DNA from: Paenibacillus tritici
Lineage (GTDB): Bacteria > Bacillota > Bacilli > Paenibacillales > Paenibacillaceae
Length of the DNA stretch: 64,000 nt
Reading direction: 5' to 3'
Assembly: GCF_013204885.1 (NCBI RefSeq)
Contig: NZ_JABMKX010000010.1
Span: 290,946 to 354,945, forward strand
Numbering within the stretch: position 1 is the stretch's first letter; every line of letters starts with the position of its first letter. The notes beneath the pieces are model-generated. The model made no database searches and was not told the DNA's origin. It saw only the letters and a list, made by a program, of their open reading frames with translations. The position numbers and the translations under genes were made by a program. Positions 34,921 through 41,860 of the stretch are shown piece after piece.

Positions 34921-36084
34921 TTATTCGATCGATTTCCATTGTTTTTGCATAGTAAATATAAAGTTCAAGCCTAGAATGCTTCCTAGAGCCAAGCTGACGG
35001 TCAAGCCTGCAATCGGCGAGTACTTATTCACTAATTTATAAATGCTGAATAATGCTGTGAACCATAACAAAATTGTATACACCACGGATAGTGTTCCATA
35101 TATAAGAAAGGCTGCTTTTTCTTTTCCAGAATATTGCTTTCGGTACAAGGGGTTAAATTTGAGGAATGATAAAAGATAGTTGAAAGATTTCCCTCGCAGG
35201 TTAGTTATATTCAATACATAAGTTAGAATCCAATATCCATCGAGTTTCACAAAGGGAATAAGATTAAAGAGTCCCACCCCGAAGTTAACCAATGCGTAAT
35301 AAAGGAGTAACGGTTGATTATAGGAAAAGAAAAAGTTCAGAAAACTATAGCACTGGATCGCCAAGGCAGAAAGCATCCATTGAGTAAATATTCCTGAGAA
35401 TGCTACAGCGATTTTCTTCCATTTATGCTTAAATAAATAAACATCGCTAATATCACAGTACATAGCCGGATTGAAATAAAAAAGCATGACGCCCAGCTTT
35501 TCAACCCTGCCTCCAAAATATTTACAGGTAACCGCATGGGCAAGCTCATGTATACAAATGGTTAAAATAATCAGGATATAAAGTAAAATAACAACGGAAG
35601 TATTTAACTTGTATTCCAATATCACATCAACGACCTCTGGATTGAATACCATCCATCCGGAAGTCAACATAATCAGTAATCCGATTAGCATCACTAATGG
35701 AGAAAATAATAATTTAATGATTTTTATATTGGAGTTCAGGAATTTCTCAGGGTTAACAGTTGCTAACTTAATTGTTGTAATGTCACTATTAAACATTGTT
35801 TTGAATTTGTGTCGTCTAGTCTGATTTCCGCTAGATTCTGCAGTATTATTTGAGAGGAATCCCCATTCCGTATACTTGTCAAACAAATACTGCTGCTGTT
35901 CAGAGTTCAATTCACCGGTATATGAGATTGCAGAATCATTGCTATACTCAGTTGATGTTAAGAATTTCAAATAATCAGTTTCTCTTTCACCGATCTTAAC
36001 AAATTTTCCTGTAGATCTATTTTTGACGATATAGCTTTCTTTTTCTATTTGATTAATCTCGATTTGTTGTAAGACAGTCGACAT
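34921..36084 (-). CDS. M50-type intramembrane metalloprotease with PqqD-like N-terminal domain
   Basis: 387 residues. Residues of about 10-78 resemble a PqqD-like winged helix (ending EWGFLSNN). After it come several membrane helices with the zinc motif HELAH at 179-183 and a LDG motif at 281-283, as in site-2 proteases. It likely removes the leader of the membrane-seeking precursor peptides, or helps release them, at the membrane. GGAGG lies 7 nt before the ATG at 36084. It follows the four precursor genes after an RNA hairpin. Confidence 0.87.
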   Translation of the reverse strand: MSTVLQQIEINQIEKESYIVKNRSTGKFVKIGERETDYLKFLTSTEYSNDSAISYTGELNSEQQQYLFDKYTEWGFLSNNTAESSGNQTRRHKFKTMFNSDITTIKLATVNPEKFLNSNIKIIKLLFSPLVMLIGLLIMLTSGWMVFNPEVVDVILEYKLNTSVVILLYILIILTICIHELAHAVTCKYFGGRVEKLGVMLFYFNPAMYCDISDVYLFKHKWKKIAVAFSGIFTQWMLSALAIQCYSFLNFFFSYNQPLLLYYALVNFGVGLFNLIPFVKLDGYWILTYVLNITNLRGKSFNYLLSFLKFNPLYRKQYSGKEKAAFLIYGTLSVVYTILLWFTALFSIYKLVNKYSPIAGLTVSLALGSILGLNFIFTMQKQWKSIE

Positions 36085-36115
36085 GTTACACCTCCACTGT
36101 AAGATGAAATTAAAT

Positions 36116-36147
36116 CAATCCCTCCCATAAATACTCAGGAGGGATTT
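36116..36147 (-). terminator. Hairpin between precursor genes and biosynthetic genes (attenuator)
   Basis: AATCCCTCC pairs perfectly with GGAGGGATT over a 12-nt loop and is followed on the minus strand by GATTTAATTT, a poor T-run. It would act as a leaky terminator or 3' stabiliser, giving more precursor mRNA than enzyme mRNA. Confidence 0.6.
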
Positions 36148-36165
36148 TCGCCGGAGTTCTATCGT

Positions 36166-36327
36166 TTATGTAAACGCAATAAGTGCTCCACTAGTGGCAA
36201 TGTTAATGATAGTAGCAGTACCTCCAACGAGCGCCATTCCTCCCAGGAACCCTAAGAAATAGTCCCTTCCTTCACCTGGTGCTACAACTTCCTCTAACAA
36301 TTCCAATTCCAATTTCATATTTTCCAT
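36166..36327 (-). CDS. RiPP precursor peptide 4 (daptide-like)
   Basis: 53 residues, not in standard length range for gene callers. The leader runs to VVAP near residue 17 with an LELELLEE segment. The core begins GEGRDYF and is hydrophobic, Gly/Ala/Thr-rich, ending LIAFT. The C-terminal Thr is shared by all four peptides here. There is no Cys. AGAGGTGA lies 7 nt before the ATG. It is the last and most diverged precursor. Confidence 0.85.
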   Translation of the reverse strand: MENMKLELELLEEVVAPGEGRDYFLGFLGGMALVGGTATIINIATSGALIAFT

Positions 36328-36354
36328 TAAAATCACCTCTTAGTTTTTTTAAAA

Positions 36355-36492
36355 TTATGTGAATAGAACTGCTCCATACCATACTCCTCCAAGAAAAGCC
36401 GATCCACCAATAACACCCCAAAAATAAGTCGAATCATCAGGTGTTATCATTTCTTCCATTTCTTCCAGTTGTAACATTATGTTATTTGTCAA
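36355..36492 (-). CDS. RiPP precursor peptide 3 (daptide-like)
   Basis: 45 residues. The leader has LQLEEMEEMITP ending near residue 18; the core holds an aromatic cluster STYFWG, then Gly-rich hydrophobic residues, ending AVLFT with C-terminal Thr. The start is TTG at 36492 with GGAG 9 nt upstream; an internal ATG at codon 6 lacks a site. There is no Cys. Confidence 0.85.
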   Translation of the reverse strand: MTNNIMLQLEEMEEMITPDDSTYFWGVIGGSAFLGGVWYGAVLFT

Positions 36493-36516
36493 ATAGGCCA
36501 GCTCCAATCAAAGTTT

Positions 36517-36666
36517 TTAGGTGAATGCAATTGCCGCAGCTACTCCATATCCAACTGCCACTCCCGTCCCCCCTACAGCAATGGTAGCAAGCACACCATA
36601 GTACCATTCCATTGGTGCTTCCATGGCCTCAAGTTCTTCCATTTGAAGAGATAGTGCATGATTCAA
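36517..36666 (-). CDS. RiPP precursor peptide 2 (daptide-like)
   Basis: 49 residues. The leader LQMEELEAMEAP ends at residue 18; the core starts MEWYYG and is rich in Gly, Ala and Val, with a possible GxxxG-type helix, ending AIAFT with C-terminal Thr. The start is TTG at 36666, preceded by a very strong AAAGGAGGTGA. There is no Cys. Confidence 0.88.
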   Translation of the reverse strand: MNHALSLQMEELEAMEAPMEWYYGVLATIAVGGTGVAVGYGVAAAIAFT

Positions 36667-36699
36667 TATCTTCACCTCCTTTCTAAATAAAAATAGTTA

Positions 36700-36840
36700 C
36701 TAAGTTAAAATAATAATTGAGCCTGCATAAGTTGCGGCTGTTACAGCTGTGGCCGTCACAGCTGCAACAACTACCCACCAATCAGCCGGTGCTTCCATCT
36801 GTTCAAGCTCTTCACTTTGAATAAAAAGTTCCTTTTTCAT
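36700..36840 (-). CDS. RiPP precursor peptide 1 (daptide-like)
   Basis: 46 residues. The leader IQSEELEQMEAP ends at residue 18; the core starts ADWWVVV, is rich in Ala, Thr and Val, and ends SIIILT with C-terminal Thr. AAGGAGGTGA lies 5 nt before the ATG. It is the first precursor after the aminotransferase gene, whose stop is 36 bp upstream. The MEAP leader end is shared with peptide 2. Confidence 0.88.
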   Translation of the reverse strand: MKKELFIQSEELEQMEAPADWWVVVAAVTATAVTAATYAGSIIILT

Positions 36841-36876
36841 GTTCTCACCTCCTTTATTGGAGTATGTTCAGCGTGG

Positions 36877-38199
36877 CTAAAATACTGTCCTATCAAGAAC
36901 CCTTCGTATAATTTGTACTATCTTTGAAATTTCATCTGGTGTAATAACAAATGGCGGGATAATATGAAATCCTGCTGTTAGCGATTCTGTATAAAAAGGA
37001 TATACAAGCAGCCCATTCTTCCAAAGTTTATGAGTAATCTGCATAATTTGGCCCATATTGAGACATTCATAAGTTGATTTGCTTTTGACAAGGGACACCC
37101 CGATCATCATTCCCTGCCCTCTCACCTCATGAAAATTCTTATGTTTGCCTAACGCTTCATTTATTAATGCTTTGAGCAAGTTTCCATTCAATTCAACCTT
37201 GGAGAGCAGACTTTCGTTTTTGATTACATCTAAGGTAGCGATAGCCGCAGCGCAAGCTATTGGATTTCCATTCTGAGTAGACAGATGTTCTATATGACTG
37301 TTTGTGCTTGCAAAGGCTTCATAGATTCTATTGCTTAATACGGTTGCACCCAGAGGTAAATATCCGCTATTAATACCTTTGGAGAGACATAATATGTCTG
37401 GAATCACCTTATACTGCTCGTGAGCAAACATTATGCCCGTTCGTCCGAATCCTGTTGCAACCTCATCAAGGATAAGCAGCACATCATACTCCTCACATAG
37501 TGCTTTAGCCTTTTGCATATATTTCTCCGGTACTGGAATTACTCCAGCAGAGCCGAGAATAGGTTCCATCATAAACCCTGCCAGGCGATCTCCTGATTCC
37601 TCAAACAGAACTTCAAGATTCAAGATGTGCTCTTCTATGGAACAACCACTTGCTCGATTATTAGAAAATGGCACTGGAATAAATATAAACCCGGGTACTT
37701 TAGGCCCATAATCTTCGGAGATACTCCTGTCGATTCCACTAGCAGACATCGATCCATAGTAAGTACCGTGGTAGGATGAGGCAAATGATACAATCTCTTT
37801 TTTCTCTCTATTGCCCCGTAAGGCGTAATACTTTCTGGCTAGTTTTATAGCAACTTCTACGGATTCCGATCCCGTACATGTATAAACTACCTTGTTAAGC
37901 GAAGCTGGGAGCAACTCCAATAATCTTTTTGCATATTTTAGCGTCGTAGGATTTGTATTATCAACTAAATTGACAAAGGGCAATTGATGCAGCTGATTGG
38001 TAATCGCCTTTATGATTTCGGGATGCCTATATCCCAGCGAGACATTCCAAAGACCGCTTATACCATCAATACAAATCTTCCCCGTGTTATCTTTCAAATA
38101 AATTCCATTGCCTTCAATTTGACTGGGAAGTTCATTTCCTGCCATGATTGGCTTCAGCGGATGCACAAATGGGTACAGTTCTTTCTCAACCAGCAACAT
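36877..38199 (-). CDS. Class III PLP-dependent aminotransferase of the RiPP cluster
   Basis: 440 residues. Fold type I, class III: LLILDEVATGFGRTG holds the Asp that contacts the PLP ring N (about 245), and LSKGINSGYLPLGA holds the Schiff-base Lys (about 274). Relatives transfer amino groups to omega- or ketone positions. In a daptide-like route it would aminate the ketone formed at the former C-terminal Thr. The ATG at 38199, with AAGG 5 nt upstream, is preferred to a GTG at 38205; it overlaps the preceding gene by 14 nt. Confidence 0.9.
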   Translation of the reverse strand: MLLVEKELYPFVHPLKPIMAGNELPSQIEGNGIYLKDNTGKICIDGISGLWNVSLGYRHPEIIKAITNQLHQLPFVNLVDNTNPTTLKYAKRLLELLPASLNKVVYTCTGSESVEVAIKLARKYYALRGNREKKEIVSFASSYHGTYYGSMSASGIDRSISEDYGPKVPGFIFIPVPFSNNRASGCSIEEHILNLEVLFEESGDRLAGFMMEPILGSAGVIPVPEKYMQKAKALCEEYDVLLILDEVATGFGRTGIMFAHEQYKVIPDILCLSKGINSGYLPLGATVLSNRIYEAFASTNSHIEHLSTQNGNPIACAAAIATLDVIKNESLLSKVELNGNLLKALINEALGKHKNFHEVRGQGMMIGVSLVKSKSTYECLNMGQIMQITHKLWKNGLLVYPFYTESLTAGFHIIPPFVITPDEISKIVQIIRRVLDRTVF

Positions 38200-40402
38200 G
38201 TTCACCTTCTACAAGTATTTTCTTGTTGATAACGCTCTGAGGCATACAACCTAATCTGACGAAACTTTGAACGGCCTCTTCAACCAGCATTTCAGCCTGT
38301 ACATCATTAATCTCATAATGTGTTTGTAAATAATCTGAAAGTTCCTTCTCGTTTATTCCTTTTAGAAATGCCTCGAAAATAACAGCCAGAGGTTCATTAA
38401 CCTTTAGCATTTTGTGCTTAAGTGCATCATAGAGATAAGGCTGCTTTTGTATTGAAATTAGAAAAAAGTGCTGTGCTGGTACATGAATGCTGTTATAGCA
38501 GGCTACATCGCCATCATAATAATGCACAGATTGATTGGAGGAAATTTTGATCTGGCTCGCTTCAACTCCTGACAACAGCCTTGAACTTCTAGATAACATC
38601 TGTAGAACACTAGTCACACTAATGTAACGGCTGATGCTCTTATGATTCTTTTGAGTAGCACAGTATTGCTCACGGCTCATAAAGTCAGGAAGAAATGTAC
38701 ATTTCGAACACTGAGCCTCTACCTCGCAGCCATTGCATTGCCGTATAAGTTGTTCTTCCTCAGCAGCTGCCCCGACATTTTGAAGAATCGCCGCATATCC
38801 TTCGTTGACCGACCCTGCCCCTTTGCTGCTCCCTCCGCAAGGTTTCACTTGGCCTGATCCGTCCGTATGAAATCTCGGCATTTGGCAAAGCTTGCAGTTC
38901 CCCCCGCTCCAACGGCAACTCTCAGCCAGCAGGGAAGGTATTTGATAGGAATGATTAATTTCACCTGATTGATTTAGACACTCAACATCCCGAAGAAATG
39001 CACTTAAATCCTCGGAAGAGTCGATTAGAAGCACTTTGTACTGACAGGAGTAGCTCGCAATATTTAAATCTGAATCTGATGCATAAGGTATTTTTACAAT
39101 CTGCAGCTTCTCTTTTCGGTAGAAGTCATCAATGTTAAGTTCATACTTAAATTCATCCTCCGACATCTCTTCAAGAATAAGATGCGGAAGTACATTTTGA
39201 GAATGGCCTAGAAGATCTTTCACTTCACCAAACAAGGATAGATTATTTCGCCATATTGAATCTCGGGCATGTATTTCAGAGACTCTCTCCGGTTGTTTAG
39301 AGAATTTATCAGAATTATCAATAATGAAGGAGTAGTTCAGACCTACAAACTCTTTTAGGTGTTTGTGATAGTCCAAATCATAAAGCGCTGACTCGGTAAT
39401 TCCGATATGTTTAACACTCCCGTTAATAAACCCCGGCGGATATAGCCCAGTTACAAAAGACAGGTAGCCATTGACAATAGCCTGCTCATGGACTTGTACT
39501 CCTTGTTCAATTTCGATCCACTCGTCCATAATATCCGCTGATACTGGATAAAAGGTCTTTAGCCTGATTCGGATATTGTGTATCTCCTCCCAGGCCTTAT
39601 AGCGTTTTAGCATTTCCTTTAGGTTCAGGGTTTCCATATCCTGCTCAATCACTATATCCTTAATTCCAGCAGCCACGAGACGCTGTAGTTGTGCTTCATC
39701 AAGCTGTTCACTTCTCACATGCACTCTAAAAGTGTATTTTAAATTAAGGTTAACCTTGAGTTTGCATAGTTCGTCTACCAAACTGTCCTGCATGTATTGG
39801 GACTCATCCAATACAGGGATAATCCCGTTAAGGTTCTCGGTATTCAAAAAAACCAATTCACGTTCAAGCGAGTACTCTGTCGGACAGCCTGTACTGAGCC
39901 TCAGCCCTACTGTTATTGCCTTATCTGAAGGTATTAACCCGTCACTGTAGGGATTTACGGATATATCACATTTCTCGTTGTTTGCAGAACCTCTAACACT
40001 TCCGCTAATCCATGCTTGAATCTTCCCCAGGCAATCAGCGTAGTCCAATGCAACGATCTGAATACCTTCTTCCTCCTGAATGTCAGCTGAGGCTGTCAGC
40101 CACAATATTTCAATCGTCGCATCTATTCGCCTTATTTCCCTAGTAACTAATTTACTGCACCACAAATTATTTTGATCCACGCCTATTATCAATTGCTGCA
40201 CTCCGGAAAACACAATTTCTTCAGTTAATTCATAAATTGAAGGCAACTGAGATTGAATATATTGAGTGGACTCAATACCTTTTTTTTGCAAAAAACCTCT
40301 AATCATTGCGTGATCCCAGAGATATTCAGCTGATATTAGGTTATAGTCAGAAATTCTAAAATAGAGAAAAAGAATCTGAGAGGTGTTTTTACCAAAAAAC
40401 AT
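38186..40402 (-). CDS. Pseudo-radical-SAM/SPASM protein with C-terminal PqqD-like RRE
   Basis: 738 residues from the ATG at 40402 (AGGAGG 6 nt upstream). The N-terminus (1-125) resembles a B12-binding Rossmann domain. Residues 160-290 follow a radical SAM barrel, but at the cluster site only the first Cys survives: GCPTEYSLE (Cys about 173) in place of CxxxCxxC. A SPASM-like region at about 496-581 keeps nine Cys (SCRWSGGNCKLC, VKPCGG, QCNGC, CSKC). The last 80 residues, from YLYDALKHKMLKVNEP to VRLGCM, fit a PqqD-like RiPP recognition element. It is probably a non-catalytic scaffold that holds the precursor leader. It is first in the operon. Confidence 0.82.
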   Translation of the reverse strand: MFFGKNTSQILFLYFRISDYNLISAEYLWDHAMIRGFLQKKGIESTQYIQSQLPSIYELTEEIVFSGVQQLIIGVDQNNLWCSKLVTREIRRIDATIEILWLTASADIQEEEGIQIVALDYADCLGKIQAWISGSVRGSANNEKCDISVNPYSDGLIPSDKAITVGLRLSTGCPTEYSLERELVFLNTENLNGIIPVLDESQYMQDSLVDELCKLKVNLNLKYTFRVHVRSEQLDEAQLQRLVAAGIKDIVIEQDMETLNLKEMLKRYKAWEEIHNIRIRLKTFYPVSADIMDEWIEIEQGVQVHEQAIVNGYLSFVTGLYPPGFINGSVKHIGITESALYDLDYHKHLKEFVGLNYSFIIDNSDKFSKQPERVSEIHARDSIWRNNLSLFGEVKDLLGHSQNVLPHLILEEMSEDEFKYELNIDDFYRKEKLQIVKIPYASDSDLNIASYSCQYKVLLIDSSEDLSAFLRDVECLNQSGEINHSYQIPSLLAESCRWSGGNCKLCQMPRFHTDGSGQVKPCGGSSKGAGSVNEGYAAILQNVGAAAEEEQLIRQCNGCEVEAQCSKCTFLPDFMSREQYCATQKNHKSISRYISVTSVLQMLSRSSRLLSGVEASQIKISSNQSVHYYDGDVACYNSIHVPAQHFFLISIQKQPYLYDALKHKMLKVNEPLAVIFEAFLKGINEKELSDYLQTHYEINDVQAEMLVEEAVQSFVRLGCMPQSVINKKILVEGEHVAG

Positions 40403-40545
40403 TTTAGCCCTCCTATACAAAAAGTACATTATATGACTTCGAATTTATTTAAATAACTTGTATTTACAAAATATCACTTTTTTCTCACATCAGATATATC
40501 CCACTTTGGATACAGTAGTAAAAGGATTCTCTAGAAAGGTCTCCA
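40403..40545 (-). promoter_or_regulatory. RiPP operon upstream region
   Basis: A TATAAT -10 (minus strand, 40428-40433) precedes the operon, with a weak TTATTT 17 bp upstream. The region is AT-rich. A weak -35 fits activation by the LuxR-type regulator encoded upstream. Confidence 0.45.
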
Positions 40546-40592
40546 AAATAATAAAAGTCATATATTCTTCCACTGGGAAGTTTATATGACTT
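40546..40592 (-). terminator. Terminator after the LuxR-type regulator gene
   Basis: On the minus strand AAGTCATATA pairs with TATATGACTT and CTTCC pairs with GGAAG inside, followed by TTATTATTTT. It separates the regulator from the RiPP operon. Confidence 0.8.
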
Positions 40593-40609
40593 AGATGAAA
40601 TAACAATAT

Positions 40610-41449
40610 TTAATTTTCTTCTAGAACAATTTGATTGATTTTCTTGATAAACTGCAACTTTTCATTTGATGCAGTTTTTGTATATATTTTTTTTATAAAA
40701 TTCCTCACCGTTCCCTCAGTAATTCCTAATTCCAGCGAGATTCTCAGAATACTCTGATTATCCCACCATCTATAAGCTATTTCTTTTTCACGAGGCGTAA
40801 ATTTATAGTTGTCAGTAGAGCAATAAAAGGACTCTTTCTTAAGATCAGGATCATGTTCGCAAAGTTTTTTTTCAATAATACTAATTCTGTTTTCTAAAAG
40901 GGCTACCAGCAATGGCAGTTCTCCCTTATTCTGAAAAGAAAGATCCAGATAGGCAATTACCATATTTTTAAATGTGATGGGCATACAAGCACATGTCCAA
41001 TTTGCAAACATTCTCAAATGATGCTCTTCTCCCATTAATAAAGTAGCGGACTTAGTATAAAGGGCCACAGATATTGCGTTAATACCTGCATCCTTTAGGG
41101 CGAATGATGTCCCTACATCAATATTAAGAACATTCAACATTTCTGTAACCGTTTCCGATCCAAAACATTCTAAAATAACGCCTTCACAGTCAGACAGTAA
41201 AAATAAATGGGCTTTTGGAAGCCATGCTGAAGTCAGTTTAAGCTCTTTCCTGACAATATCTAATAGGTCCACCCTAATTTTCTTTTCCTTTGTTGGGACG
41301 TCGAATTTAATAGGCATGGATTTCAAATCTGGATCAATGAATTCCATGGAAATCTTCTTCCAAATTTCCACTTCAACGTCATCCACTTCGTTCAGACTCA
41401 ACCATTGCTCATAAGTTGATAAGTCATGCTCTTTAAATATATCTAGCAT
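40610..41449 (-). CDS. LuxR-type HTH regulator beside the RiPP cluster
   Basis: 279 residues from the ATG at 41449 (GGGAGG 5 nt upstream). The C-terminal 65 residues are a LuxR/GerE helix-turn-helix (FTPREKEIAYRWW, then ILRISLELGITEGTVRNFIKKIYTK). The N-terminal 200 residues look like a GAF-type sensor, with no recognised ligand site. It is transcribed in the same direction as the cluster but ends in its own terminator, and probably activates it. Confidence 0.83.
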   Translation of the reverse strand: MLDIFKEHDLSTYEQWLSLNEVDDVEVEIWKKISMEFIDPDLKSMPIKFDVPTKEKKIRVDLLDIVRKELKLTSAWLPKAHLFLLSDCEGVILECFGSETVTEMLNVLNIDVGTSFALKDAGINAISVALYTKSATLLMGEEHHLRMFANWTCACMPITFKNMVIAYLDLSFQNKGELPLLVALLENRISIIEKKLCEHDPDLKKESFYCSTDNYKFTPREKEIAYRWWDNQSILRISLELGITEGTVRNFIKKIYTKTASNEKLQFIKKINQIVLEEN

Positions 41450-41798
41450 ACAATCCTCCCAAGTACAATAAACTATGATTAGATTCAAATCACTTGTTAT
41501 TATAAAATTCATTAAAAATATTCCTAATGATGAATATTACTTTAAGACATTCCTCCCTGCAGTGATTCATCTGTTCTTCCATCTGTAAGGATGTTTATGG
41601 AAAAATCATTAAAAAACTATATTAATGGATTATAGTGTTGTTGAAGAGTCATTTTTGTCATATTCTGTAACAAAAGAAATATAATAATATATTTTGTCGC
41701 AATTTATACACATATTCCGACAGCTATCATCCCCATTCTCAATCATTTGTCGCATTCTTAACTCATCCACTTTCCCTTACCAGCTATTGCATATTAAT
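41450..41798. other. AT-rich boundary region, no gene supported
   Basis: Very AT-rich. It holds the upstream region of the LuxR-type regulator and marks the edge of the AT-rich island. A 12-codon frame at 41597 was considered and rejected. Confidence 0.5.
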
Positions 41799-41832
41799 AA
41801 AAAACACCGGTGCTTAAGTTCCAGCGCCGGTG
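41799..41832 (-). terminator. Terminator after the DUF4132 gene
   Basis: On the minus strand CACCGGCGC pairs with GC-CCGGTG over a short loop, followed by TTTTTTATT. Confidence 0.85.
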
Positions 41833-41860
41833 CCTGTAACATTTTTAAATTATTGCTCAA

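Noticed and set aside
41597..41635. A 12-codon frame after AAGGA upstream of the LuxR-type regulator
   Set aside because: Too short and in AT-rich sequence where such frames are common. There is no evidence that it is a signal peptide or a precursor.
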